Of a stretch of 64,000 nt of DNA, positions 50,537-63,633 are shown piece after piece. This DNA comes from Malania oleifera (taxonomy: Eukaryota; Streptophyta; Magnoliopsida; Santalales; Ximeniaceae), in assembly GCF_029873635.1 (NCBI RefSeq), contig NC_080423.1, positions 101,928,991-101,992,990 of the forward strand, written 5' to 3'. A program made the translations under genes and the position numbers. Below the pieces are notes generated by a model. It had not been told where the DNA came from and did no database searches. It saw only the letters and a program-made list of their open reading frames with translations. How positions within the stretch are numbered: the first letter of the stretch is position 1; each line of letters starts with the position of its first letter.

Positions 50537-52174
50537 TGATTACGCGCTGAAACTGCGTAATTGGACGTTTAACCCGGGTTTTATGATTTATATTTTTAAT
50601 TAAATATCCAAAATTGTTCAATATTTTAATAAAGTGCCAAAATCATCATTCTTGAACTTTATTGCACTATTTATGAAGTTTTGGTAATTTTTTTGGTCGC
50701 AGGAAAATTCCTAGGAATCAAAACCAACACCTGTTTGTATTTTGTGCATAACTTTTCCATCTGAGCTCCGATTGAGACGATTCAAATTTTTGGAGAAAGA
50801 GAAAAGGATTATCTAGAACTTTCATGTTTTGAGTTTTGTGAGATACAGGCTCTAGAAGAGCAGAATTTGCAATGAACAGAGAATGAAAAAAATGAAAAAA
50901 TATAGCAATTTGGGTTTCCTATTCGGGTTTAGGGCTTTCCCCCCTATCCTATTTAACCCTTATCTTTCTCTTCCTGCATAGGCAGCCCTCATGGCTCCCC
51001 ATTCTCTTCTTCTTCTTCTTCTTCTTCTTCTTCTTTAGTTAGTTTTTTTTTTTTTTTTTGTTCTTTTCAATTCTGCTTCTCTCCCCTTGTCTCTCTTCCT
51101 TCCCTTTCTCTTTCCTCCCTCACCCTCCCCCTTTCCTCTTTTTCTCTTGGCCTCCTCTGCCCTTTTCCAGCACGGCCAGCCTCCTCCACCATCTTCAGCA
51201 GTCCCCAAGCACAGCACAACACTAGCCGACTCCATAGCAGGACCACCAAAGCGCAGCAGCAACTTCTCTAGCACAGCAATAACTTCACGGCTCCGTGGAT
51301 TTGTTTCTCTCTCTCTCTCTCTTTTCCTTTCTTTCTTTCTTTTATTTACTTTTCTTTGAATCTTGGAATATTGAAGAAAGTTTAGTTTTTTTTTTAATGT
51401 TATTGGAGTTTTCTTTCTTTTTGTTTAAGTTGAGTAATGTTGAGTATTTCATTATTGTTAAATTAATCCCTTTGTTTATCTAATTGATAGTTATTTTAAT
51501 TTAGTATTCTTAATTAAATTCAGATATTTTTTTGTCGAAATTCGATTTAGTTAGGGTCTATGATTAGTAAAGGTTGTGTTTTTATTGTGTTCCGTTATTG
51601 TTTATGTCTTTTAAATTTCCGTTGAGTTCATGTTTACATTTAAATTGTGAGTCTTGATTTGATCTCTTAATTGTGCTAAAGGTTCGATTTTTAGTAGGTT
51701 TGGTTTTTTTTTTAGTGTGTGTCTAATTTAGTTTCCATTGTGTGTTTTTAATTCCATGTTCTAGGTTACGATCTTTAATTAGTGCGTGTGTCGATGTTTC
51801 CTTAGGTAGATTAGAGTTTCCATTCTAGCGTGTTTTAATTCCTTATTTGTAGTTTCCATTTTTAATTAGTGTGTGTCCCAATGTTTCTTTAAGTAAATTA
51901 GGATTTCTATTCTTGTTTCTTTTATTTAGTACATGTTTGTTTTATGATTTTTTAAATTAGGTGCCATCTAATTCGTCAAAAGTAAAATTGAACAACTCTG
52001 AAAAACTCCGAATCTGAATCGAGTTCAGTGCAATTTAATTTTGATTGGAAGAACGTTAAATCTGAGATTAAACGCATTCCCTGAGGAGACGATCTAGCCC
52101 TTGAGCTTAATATTACATGACAGAACTCTTATACTTGGGATAGCTTTCGAACTGCTCATTTTTCGAGTGAGTCA
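50537..52174 (+). mobile_element. Solo LTR, family B, in the gypsy LTR (1638 bp)
   Basis: TGATTACGCGC to GAGTGAGTCA with a perfect TSD, ATACT (50532-50536 and 52175-52179). The intact site is seen in the middle LTR near 60770. It has a TTC-repeat (51006-51035) and a T-run. Confidence 0.92.
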
Positions 52175-53238
52175 ATACTGTATTTATCAAATGCTATAAA
52201 TCTGTATACATATACATAACTATGTTTTTCCCTGAAAATCTGTATGTCAAGATTTAACTTCTCATGGCAGGGTTGTGCATCCCGTAGGCTGGACTTTACT
52301 CTGATTGACCTACCAGGAAAGTCACTGTACTCTACCCTTCCTCAATCCGGCCAAACTGCATCATGTCTTAAGCACGAAACTGGACTACTACCTCGTCAAA
52401 CTAGGCCCCCTCAACCCAGAAACTGGGGAGACTACAATCACTCTGGGCGCGATTGACGGTACCAACACACTATCTGAGATATGTGGTTGCACTCTGATCT
52501 GTAAATAGCAACGGTACCGTGCTCTATAAACTATATCTGTCTGTAATATTTCATTAGGGATCTGATATTGTACACATATATACTACTACTATAATTATCC
52601 TACTGTTTTCGTAATGTTTCCAAAATAACCATAATACTATAATTTTATATTGGAAATACTGTAACATCTGAATAACATAATTGTAGTAACTGATTGCTAT
52701 AACTGTATATCTGACTGTATAATCTGTATAATCTGAGTGTTATGGTTTTGGGAAACATGAAATTCTGTAATTACTATAATATACTGATCTAAATAAAATA
52801 TGTAATACTTGTATGATAAGTATTTGTCTATATTTGTATATACTGTAAATCATGATATGCTGAAAAAAAAACTATATAAATTCTATACCAGGTAAATATC
52901 TACTCAGGCCACACAAACATTAAACTCATATTCTGTAAAACTGGATTATAACTGGTAATACATATATATATATACATTCATAAAATTTCTGTTAACTTTA
53001 CTAAAATTCCTAGCATAGCATATTTCCCTTACTTGGTTTCTGAAAAAGCCCCCTACTGTCTTTGGTCCTACACCCGCAGGGTTCCCCACTCAACACCTTG
53101 AAAATAACATCTTATAGAACAAAATATCAGTATTTCTACTTATACTACATTTCTTATAACTGTAAGAAAGACAAATACTAAATTAAATGTCTTATCCTAA
53201 AATTGGGATGGAGTTCAAGTCACTTCCACCAACGATCC

Positions 53239-53428
53239 TGTAGTGATCCTATAAAAAAATTTAATTAATTAATTAAAAATTTAAAAACTTTAAAAAATTA
53301 TTATTAAAAAATTAAATTAAATTAAAATTTAAAAATATAAATCAATTAATTAACTAAATAAATAATAATTATTAATTAAATAATATAATATAATAATAAT
53401 ATATTATAATAAAATATATTTAATATAC

Positions 53429-53461
<33 letters not shown>

Positions 53462-55028
53462 ATGTAAACCTTCTCGAAGCCTCAGCTTCAAGAAGGGGGT
53501 TTAGAAGAAACAGAAGAGGCAGCACAAGATGTCTTCAACTCTCCTCGTCTCCTCTCTCCCACTCTCCTCAATTTTGTCTCAAATATTCGGCCGATCGGAA
53601 ATCCAAAAATACCGTTGGGCTCTGCTCGTCGCCACCGACATTTCTACTGGAACGGATCTGTCGTGGGAGCGGCGTAAGCATATCTCCTGGGGTAAGGTCA
53701 AATCTCAAACTTACCCTAGTTTCTCTTAAACTATAAGCCTCATTAACGAACGAAAATTGTCAGGAGACTCGTGGGGAGATTCTCTAAAATCTAGCCAGAG
53801 CAGGTTTTCGAATTGGAGTTCCGAGGTATCAATCCTAATTCGGGGGTAAGTTTGATAATTTAGGCTTTTATTAAGCTATTTAGGGGATTCAAAACTTAGG
53901 GAAATTTTAGGGAAAGTTACTCTAGGAATTGTGACGAATAATATGGTGAAATTTGAATTTCAAGGCTCAGGGGTTTTTCAACACTTGGGGGTAGGTCAGG
54001 GTGTTATCATGCTTTATCAGGAATCAGATAAGGAGATTAAGTTAAGTTAGTAATTTTATGAAATTTGAATCAATTTAATTGTTATGTTTACATAAATATA
54101 TTTATTTATTTATTCATTTGGGAATTTAAAGGTTATTTTGATAACCAACCATTCGAAATGGATTTTACAAACTTAGGATATATGGTATAGTATTTTTGAA
54201 TAAAATGAATGGTGGAAAGCTTATTTGTTTATATGGATATGTTAAAACATGGAAAATCGTGTGGCAAATGATTTAATTGGTATGGATTATTGTATATCTA
54301 GATTTGAGATTTTGAAATACTGAATTGTTTGAAAAATACTAGAAATACTTGTGAAAATACTGGAATTGTTTATGAAATGCAGGTGTTTGAACTAACAACC
54401 AGTGGCCGGGTATTGTTTGATTGGCCAAGGGTCGGGATTATTATTTGACGGCCGAGGGATGAGTTTTAATTAATGGCTATATGTCGGGTTGTATTTTGTG
54501 GGCGGAGGCTAGGTTTTTGGAATAACAGGAAATATATGTGAATTGATATTTTAAATGGTGATTTCTATTATCTAAATTGCTGATATGTTTTAGAAACCCT
54601 GGGGACCAATGTATTGTGAGCACGGTACCATTGTTAGAGATTTGTTATGTGGCCGTGCGCGCCCACACCTGTGCTAAGAGGTGTAAAGTGGCCTTGTCCG
54701 ATTTGCCTACATGAGGAGAATGTATCCCTGGGTGAGGGCAATTGGACCAATAGTTGGAGTTGCGTGTACCCGTGGAGTATGTTGGCGGAGAGTGTAGATG
54801 ACTACTATTTGAGTGGATCCTCTAAGACATTAGTCCAGCCTTTGGGCCGCATAACCCGTGCCATGGGGAAGTAAATGGCGTGTTTGTCATAGGGAGTGTC
54901 TTATATGAGGATTTTATATTTCATTTTCACTACGTGTGTGTGCTTTATATTTGATGAATAAGGTATTAGGTACACTGACGTCATTAAAGTAGCACTCTGG
55001 GCCCACGTGGCGGGTCGAGGTCATTACA
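53239..55028 (+). mobile_element. Solo LTR in the gypsy LTR (1790 bp)
   Basis: TGTAGTGATCC to GGTCGAGGTCATTACA with a perfect TSD, GATCC (53234-53238 and 55029-55033). The empty site is seen at about 61826 in the middle LTR. It has AT-rich first 200 bases and GC-rich GGCCGGG / GGCCGAGGG words repeated near 54400-54500. Confidence 0.92.
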
Positions 55029-55472
55029 GATCCACTTCGGCAGATTTGCAAAGAAATTTTCCAAGAGTGTCGTGGAGGCCTCGGATCGTCGAATCGGTGA
55101 GAAACGGAGTCAGAATCAAAGAGAGAAGGGGAGAGGGATGCTTTATAGAGGGAGAGGGTCTTCTTGCAAAATTTTCTATAGAAAAATTCGGGTTTTAGCT
55201 ATTTATAATCCCAGATTCGTTGATGAAACACGTCATCTTATCGACAAGTCCATGAAGAAAGTTCGTCGACAAACTTGAACACCTCATTGATGAATTTCAG
55301 ACTGCCAAAAGCCCCCTCTCGGTATCTTCTCGTCAATGAGACACATCCTCGTCGACGAGACCTTCATGTATTCTTGTCGACGAATCTCCTGTGTTCGTCA
55401 ACGAGACCCTGCTTAATTTTCTTCTTTTCTTTCCTCCTATTTTAAATTATGAAAATTATCTAGGTCTCTACA

Positions 55473-58400
55473 TTCTCCCTTCCTTATAAAATTTCGTCCT
55501 CGAAATTTACTATCTGTGTTGAACACCATTCATATAATTTACCATCCTTTAGAGATAAACGGTTTACTTATTTTATTACTTACCCTCACTTATGGCAGAG
55601 GAATACCGTGGTTACATTCAAAGTCCTGGGAGATTACAAATATACCCAAAAAGAAAATTCTCCCAAAACCAAAACACTACCTATCCTATAATCTAAAGTA
55701 CAATATAATTATCGCTCTACACTGAACAAACTTTATCTTTATCTAATCATACTAACTAATACTACAATTCATTAAATAAATGTGGGTATTTTTGTTTAAT
55801 TTCTTCTTCAAGCTCCCACGAAGTATGGTTTCTCCATAAGACTTTTACCACCTGAATTTCTTTGTGCGCAATTCTTGTATCTTTCTGTCCAAGAACTGTA
55901 CTGGTGCTTCTTCATAAGCTAATGAATCTTTAAACTCTATTTCTGCATAACTGATTGTGTGGGATGGATCTGAGACGTATTTCCTTAGCATAGTTACATG
56001 AAATACGTCGTGTATTCTAGATAAAGCAGGTGGCAAAGCTAGCCTTTAGGCAATTGACCCCACTCTCTCTAGTATCTCAAAAAGGCCAATATACCTAGGG
56101 CTCAGCTTGTCCTTCTTCCCAAAATCTAGCACGCACGCACGAAGCATATCTTCTAATGTCTGGATCATCTTCTCAGTTTGACCATCCGTCTGGGGATGAA
56201 AAGCAGTGTTGAATGCTAACTATGTACCCATAGCCTCTTAAAAACTTTTCCCAAATCGTAAGGTAAATCGAGGATCTCGGTCTGAGATTATAGATACTGG
56301 TACTCCATGGACGCGTACTATTTCCTGAACATATATTTCAGCCAATCTGTCCATGGAATAGCCGACTTTAATAGGGATGAAATGAGCGGTCTTCGTAAGA
56401 CGATCAACAATCACCCAAATTGCATTCGATCCCTGTCGCATTGGTGGTAACCCAGTAACAAAATACATAAAGACGTGATCCCATTTCCACTCAGGAATAA
56501 ACAGTGGCTGCAACTGCCTTGCTGGTCTCTGGTGCTTAGCCTTAACCTACTGGCACGTCAAACACTGCTGTACAAATTTGACAAAAATACTCTCGCAGAT
56601 CTCTATACATTTTAGTACTGCCAAGATAGATAGTGTATAGTGATCTGTGAGCCTCCTCTAAAATCATTCTTCTAATATCATCATCCACAGGCACACACAA
56701 TTTGATACGAAACCTCAAAGCTCCGTCATCAGAGATATTAAACTCCCCTCCCTGACCATCTTGTACTCTAACTATTACCTCTGCTAATTTTGCATCATCA
56801 CCCTGAGCGGCCTTAGTCTTTTCATATAACGTCGGCTGCACAACCAGGCTGGCAATAAATGCCTGAGGATTATCCTTTACCAATTCTACATCAAGTCTTT
56901 CCAAATCCATCAGGATCAGATGCTAAACCTCCATAGCTTCCAGTGCTAGTCCCACTGATTTCCTGCTTAGAACATCTGCTACCACATTCGCTTTCCCTGG
57001 ATGGTAACTAATAGTGCAGTTATAGTCTTTAATGAGTTCCAGCGACCTTCTTTGCCTTATATTCAGTTCTTTCTGGGTAAAGAAATATTTCAAGCTTTTG
57101 TGATCCGTGAAAATTTTGCACTTCCTACCATATAGATAATGCCTCTAGATCTTTAAAGCATAAACCACTGCATCTAATTCTAAGTCATGCACAAGATAGT
57201 TCTTTTCATATTCTTTAAGTTGTCTAGATGCATAGGCAATGACTCTTTCATGCTACATTAATACACATCCAAGACCCTTTAGAGATGTGTCACTGTATAT
57301 CACAAATTCATCCCTTCTTGATGGAATAGCCACTACCAGAGCTGAAACCAACCGCCGCTTTAACTCCTAAAAACTCTACTCACAATTACTGGTCCAATCA
57401 AACTTCACATTTTTCCTTATAAGTCTTGTTAATGGACTCGATAACCTGGAGAAGCCATCTACGAAACGTTGGCAGTAGCCTGCCAAATCTAGAAAACTCC
57501 TGACCTCCTGTACATTTCTTGGTCTTTCCTAACTCACCATTGCCTCTATCTTATTCGGATCAACCGATATACCCGCCTTGGAGATCACATGGCCTAGGAA
57601 AGAAACCTGCCTTAACCAGAATTCACATTTCTTGAATTTTGCATACAATTTTCTTTCTCTCAATATTTGCAACACCCGCCTCAAATGATGCTCGTGCTCC
57701 TCAAAACTTCTTGAGTAGACCAGTATATCATCAATGAATACAACCGCGAACTGGTCCAGATACTAATGGAACACCCAATTCATTAAATCCATAAATAATG
57801 CTGGTGCATTAGTCAACCCAAATGGCATCACCAAGAACTTATAATGCCCATATTTGGTTCGAAATGTTGTTTTCGAGATATCTTCCACTCTAATTTTCAC
57901 TTGATGATAACCCGATTGCAGGTAAATTTTAGAGTAAACTTGGGTCCCTTAAAACTGATCAAACAAATCATCGATCATAGGGAGATGATATTTATTCTTG
58001 CAGTCAATTTGTTTATCTCCCTATAATAGATACACAACCTTATGGTCTCGTCTTTCTTCTTCACGAATAAAACTGGCACTCCCTAGGGCGACACATTGGT
58101 CCTAATAAATCCCTTGTCGAGTAATTCCTATAACTGATCATTCAATTCTTTCAATTTGACTGGACCCATATGGTATGGTGCTCTAGATACCGGTGCTAAC
58201 CCCGGTAGAAGATCCACGGTAAATTCAACTTCATGGTATGGTGGTAAACCAGGCAGTTCCTCCGGAAAAATATTTGGAAATTCTCTCACTACTGACATAA
58301 AATTTTGTTTTAGTTCTTCTTTTGGCAATTTCTTTATGCACGCAACATACCCCCGGCAAACACCCTATAACGGTCTCCTCACCTGAATAGCTGACACAAG

Positions 58401-60223
58401 CTGTGGTGAGGCACGCACATGTGAACCCATAAATCTGTATTTTTACTCACCCGAGGGTCTGAAAACTACTTCTTTTTAATGACAATCTATGCTGGCATGA
58501 TGAGTTGCAAGCCAATCCATACCCAGTATGACATCAAACCCCTGCATATCTAGGACCACGAGATCAGCTGGAGTACTTTCTCTTGAATACTTAATGGAAA
58601 GTTCCGAAACACTTTCCTACATCTTACCACAGATCCCGTTGGTGTACCCACGGATAGCTCTACATCTAATAGTTATGTCTCTACCCCAGTTACTTTGACA
58701 TACCCTGCCGATATAAAGGAATGGGTGGCACCTATATCAAACAAAACAATAACTTTATATGGTAAAGTAATAAGGGTACCTGTGACTATGTCTCCAGCCG
58801 TCTCGGCATCACTCGGCATCAACATATAGACCCTCGCTAACGCAGTGTTCCTCTACTGACCTTCGTGGGGCACCTGGTAACCACCCCGAACTAGTCTGGG
58901 AGATGGTACATAAATCTATGACATCTGGCACTATTGAGCCATATGGTCGGGTCTCTCGCAACGATAACAAACATTCACTCTCAGCCGGAACTCACCTAGA
59001 TGTCTTCGTCCACACCTGGGGCAAGTAGTATGAGGTTGTCCACCCTGAAATCCACTGTGCTCTACTATCTCCCTCTAACCCCCACCAAATCTACCTCCTT
59101 TCCAAGGGTCTCGCCTGGACCCTGCCTGAAAACTCGAGGGTGCAGTCCTCTTCTTCTGACTCTGTATCTCAGTTTAGACACTCTCCTATGCTATTATGGC
59201 TCGGTTTACCAACTCTGACAAGTCCTGTATCCTTAGTACTACCACCTATCTATAAATATCTCGCCTTAGATTTCTCTCAAACATTCTAGCCTTCTTAACT
59301 TCATTTGGAACAATATAAGGACATAAAGGCGATAACTCGATAGCTTTTTTCGCGTAGTACTGGATCGTCATCGATCCCTAGGACAAGCTCAGAAACTCCT
59401 GTACTCGAGCTTCTATGACTGAGGCAGGATAGTATTTATCAAAGAATACGTCCCTGAATCGGGCCTAGGTCATCAACACTGGAATTGTTCTTTGCTTCTC
59501 CAATAATCTGGCGGTCGTCCACCATCTCTAGGCCTCCGCTATTAGCTTATATGTGGCGTAAAGGACCCTCTACTTATCGGTGCAGTGAAGTACCGTCAGA
59601 ATCTTCTCTATCTCCTGCACCCAATTCTCTACAACTGCAGGATCAACTGCTCCTGAAAATATTGGCGGGTTTATCTTCATAAATATTTCTATCGTGCACC
59701 CCTGAGCTGGAGATGGACTTCCCTGCTCCTTAGAACTCCGAGCAATCTCAGTCATAACTTGTTGGGCTACACTACATACCACAGTATCTGAATCCCCACC
59801 TCCTGCACCAGAAGGCCTAGCTCCGTCATCCCCACTAGCGTGAGCGCTACTACCTCCTAGGTCCGTCTTGCAATATTACCAAATTATTTTGAGTATCTAA
59901 ATCCTACAATACTATACTAGCTAAAATACCCATAATCTCTCATTACTAGTTTAAGGTTGAGCCCTACCGCATAAAAATAGAAATCATCAATACTTTACTA
60001 TGGTTTTCCTGAAATCATCACCCTAGGAAAATCATAGAAACCACCCTGAAATTCTACCTCCAACCGTAGGACAAAACCCCAAATTCTCATCCTAATTTCC
60101 CAACATCACTTTCACAAATACCCTGTGCCACTCTTCTTAAAATTCCATTTCCAAATTTTGGTATTGTTTTCCACTGTACTCTAGAGTCTACAGAATCTAG
60201 CAACCTAAGCTCTGATATCAAAC
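55473..60223 (-). pseudogene. Gypsy array, first internal region: degenerate gag-pol with chromodomain
   Basis: Reading leftward: primer site (60210-60221), gag (FMKINPPIFSGAVDPAVVENW), zinc-knuckle region, protease (VLFDIGATHSFIS, where DSG has become DIG), and RT start ([20 protein letters not shown]). Then come many-stop RT and RNase H, the integrase zinc-binding part (RMILEEAHRSLYTIYLG) and core ([25 protein letters not shown]), a chromodomain linker (RIHDVFHVTMLRKYV), and the end VLWRNHTSWELEEEIKQKYP. The integrase position usually MDFV is MYFV, so the first catalytic Asp is lost. About 330 bases of integrase are deleted near 56125 compared with the second copy. It cannot make active proteins. 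Confidence 0.87.
60210..60221 (-). promoter_or_regulatory. Primer binding site of the gypsy element (tRNA-Met)
   Basis: The minus strand reads TGATATCAGAGC two bases after the LTR end, one mismatch from the initiator-Met site TGGTATCAGAGC. Confidence 0.85.
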
Positions 60224-62289
60224 TGTAACGACCCAAAAATTACTCAATATTTTTTTTACACATAAATTACTCTGATACCCATGCTATAGCCTCTCAGACC
60301 TCAGATGGGCACTAAGGTATTCCAGTACATAATAGACACACCTATGCAGCGGAAAACATAATATCATACATCCATATATATATACACACAATACTAGAAT
60401 TCAGTGTTTCCAAACCATAATTACATTTTCATATCTCACACCAGTACCATCTACCCAAAAAAAAAAAAAAACACAACCCTCTAAACACACTTACCCTATA
60501 AGCAGGGCAACCAAGAAGTCACTCTATCTGCGAGCTTGATCTGCTCGCCTAGCTAGTTCACCTGAAAAATGTTAGAGTAATGGGATGAGACGACACTCAG
60601 TAAGTGGAAATATGCTATTACTTGTGTGTGGGGACCAAGTTGCATATCTATTATAAATACATCTGAAACTGTATAAGCTAGTAAATTAGTACAAAGTATA
60701 TCTTTCATTCGTCGTAGTTTAAAATATAACTGTATCATCTCATTTCTACTTTTCATACTTCTAATATCATATTATATTTATCAAATGCTATAAATCTGTA
60801 AACATATACATAACTGTGTTTTTCCCTGGAAATCTGTATGTCATGATTTAACCCCTCATGACAAGGTTGTGCAACTTGTAGGCTGGACTTTACTCTAGTT
60901 GGCCTACCAGGTAAGTCACTGTACTCTACCCTTCCTCAGTCAGGACAAACTGCATCCTCTCTTAAGTACGAAACAGGACTACTACCTCGTCAAACCAGGT
61001 CCCTTAACCCAGAGAACTAGGGAGACTGCAACCACTCCGGGCGTGGTTGACAGTACCCACACGCTATCTGAGATATATGGTTGCACTATGATCTGTAAAT
61101 AGCAACGATATCGTGCTCTGTAAACTGTATTTGTCTGTAATATTTCATTAGGGATCTGATACTGTATACATATATACTACTACTATAATTACCTTACTAT
61201 TTTCATCATGTTTCCAAAATAACCATAACACTGTAATTTTGCACTCGAAATACTGTAACATCTGAATAACATAACTGTAGCAACTGATTGCTATAACTGT
61301 ATATCTCACTATATAATTTGACTATATAAGATAAGTGTTATGGTTTTGGGAAACATGGCATTCTATAATTACTTTAATATACTAATCTGAATAAAATCTA
61401 TAATACTTGTATGATAAATATCTGTCTATATCTGTATATACTGTAAATCATGATATGTTGAAAAAAAAAATTATATAAATTCTATATCAGGTAAATATCT
61501 ACTTAGGCCACACAAACATTAAACTCATATTCTGTAAAATTGGATAATAACTAGTATATATATACATACATACAATTTCTGATAACTTTACTAAAATTCC
61601 TAGCATAGCATATTTTCCTTACTTGGTTTCTGAAAAAGCCCCCTACTGTGTCTGGTCCTACACCCGCAAGGTTCCCCACTCAACACCCTGAAAACAACAT
61701 CTAATAGAACAAAATATCAGTATTTCTTTGTATACTACATTTCTTATAATTGTGGGAAAGGCAAATACTAAATAAAATGTTTTACCCTAAAATTAGGATG
61801 GAGTTCAAGTTACTTTCACCAATGATCCACTTCAGCAGATTTGCAAAGAAATTTTCCAAGAGTGTCATGGTGGCCTCGGATCATCGAATCGGTGAGAAAC
61901 GGAGTCGGAATCAAAGAGTGAAGGGGAGAGGGATGTTTTAAAGAGAGAGAGAGGGTCTTCTTGCAAAATTTTCTATAGAAAAATCCGGGTTTTAGCTATT
62001 TATAATCCCAGACTCGTCGACGAGAGGGATTCGTTGACGAGACATGTCATCTCGTCGATGAGTCCATGAAGAAAGTTCGTCGATGAACTTGAAGCCCTCG
62101 TTGACGAATTTCAGACTGCCAAAAGCCCCCTCTCGGTATCTTCTCGTCAATGAGACACAACCTCGTCGACGAGACCTTCATGTATTCTTGTCGACGAATC
62201 TCATGTGTTCGTCGATGAGACCCTGCTTAATTTTCTTCTTTTCTTTCCTCCTCCTATTTTAAATTATGAAAATTATCTGGGTCTCTACA
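60224..62289 (-). repeat. Middle LTR of the gypsy array (2066 bp), uninterrupted
   Basis: TGTAACGACCCAAAAATTAC to GGGTCTCTACA on the plus strand. The minus strand starts with U3, which carries CTCGTCGACGAG palindromes (about 62222-62013), then TTATAAATAGC (about 61995), a likely TATA box. It gives the empty-site reference for both nested solo LTRs in the left LTR. Confidence 0.88.
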
Positions 62290-63633
62290 TTCCCCTTTCC
62301 TTATAAAATTTCGTCCTCGAAATTTACTATTTGTGTTGAACACCATTCATATAATTTACCATCCTTTAGAGATAAACGGTCTACTTATTTTATTACTTAC
62401 CCTTACTTATGGCGGAGGAATACCGTGGTTACATTCAAAGTCCTGGGAGATTACAAATATACCTAAAAAGAAAATTCTCCCAAAACCGAAACACTACCTA
62501 TCCTATAATCTAAAGTACAATATAATTATCGCTCTACACTGAACAAACTTTATCTTTATCTAATCATACTAATTAATACTACAATTCATTAAATAAATGT
62601 GGGTATTTCTATTTAATTTCTTCTTCAAGCTCCCACGAAACTTCTTCTATAGCATGGTTTCTCCATAAGACTTTTACCACTTGAATTTCTTTAGTGCGCA
62701 ATTCTTGTATCTTTTTGTCCAAGATCTGTACTGGTGCTTCTTCATAAGCTAATGAATCTTTAAACTCTATTTATGCATAACTGATTATGTGGGATGGATC
62801 TGGGACGTATTTCCTAAGCATAGCTACATGAAATACGTCGTGTATTCTAGACAAAGTTGGTGGTAAAGCTAGCCTTTAAGCAACTGACCCCACTCTCTCT
62901 AATATCTTAAAAGGGCCAATATACTTAGGGCTCAGCTTGCCCTTCTTCCCAAACCTCATAACCCTTCTCAGAGGAGTTACCTTAAGGAATACTCGATCTC
63001 CCATGTCAAATTCTGACTCTCGGTTGCATGTGTCTGCGTAGCTTTTCTACCGACTCTGAGTTGTGCTTATTCTTTCTTTAATTAGTCGTATCTTACCATA
63101 CGCCTTCTGTACTATCTCTGGACCCAAAACTCGCCTCTCGCCTACCTCATCCCAGAAAAGAGGAGAACGACATCTCCTACTATATAATGTCTTGTAAGGT
63201 GTCATGCCGATACTAGCCTGATAGTTATTATTATAAGAAAACTCAACTAGCGGCATAAATTAGGTCCAACTACCCCTAAAATCTAGCACCCACCCATGAA
63301 GCATATCTTCTAATGTCTGGATCGTCTTCTCAGTTTGACCATCCATCTAGGGGTGAAAAGCTGTGCTGAATGCTAAATGTGTACCCATAGCCTCTTCAAA
63401 ACTTTTCCCAAATCGTGAGGTAAACCGAGGATCTCGATCTGAGACTATGGATACCAATACTCTATGGACGCGTACTATTTCCTAAAACATATATTTCTGC
63501 CAATCTGTCCATGGAATAGTCGACTTTAATAGGGATGAAATGAGTGGTCTTCGTCAGACGATCAACAATCACCCAAATTGCATTCAATCCATGTCGCACT
63601 AGTGGTAACCCAATAACAAAAATCCATAGAGAC
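62290..63633 (-). pseudogene. Gypsy array, second internal region: integrase and chromodomain 3' part
   Basis: A polypurine tract (minus strand AAGGAAAGGGGAA, about 62290-62303) precedes the LTR. The chromodomain end follows, then integrase with MPLVEFSYNNNYQASIGMTP (63256 leftward) and [12 protein letters not shown] near 63560. It keeps the roughly 330 bases missing from the first copy but has shifts and stops. It ends abruptly where plus-strand integrase starts. Confidence 0.82.

Larger units (their letters stand above)
49972..55472 (-). repeat. Left (3') LTR of the gypsy array, with two nested solo LTRs
   Basis: Plus-strand ends TGTAATGACCCAAAAATTAC and AGGTCTCTACA. Collinear with 60224-62289 apart from insertions at 50537-52174 and 53239-55028. 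CTCGTCGACGAG-type palindromes lie at about 55215-55410. Confidence 0.88.
49972..63633 (-). mobile_element. Tandem Tekay/Del-like gypsy array: LTR-internal-LTR-internal
   Basis: Minus-strand elements. Left LTR 49972-55472, internal 55473-60223, middle LTR 60224-62289, then a second partial internal region, 62290 to about 63633. The middle LTR is followed on one side by a primer site and on the other by a polypurine tract, so it serves both internal regions. The LTRs are about 2.06 kb once nested insertions are removed. No TSD is expected or seen. Confidence 0.87.

Noticed and set aside
51035-51359. Frames in the TTC/CCT-rich part of the family-B LTR
   Set aside because: Low complexity, both strands open, inside an LTR.
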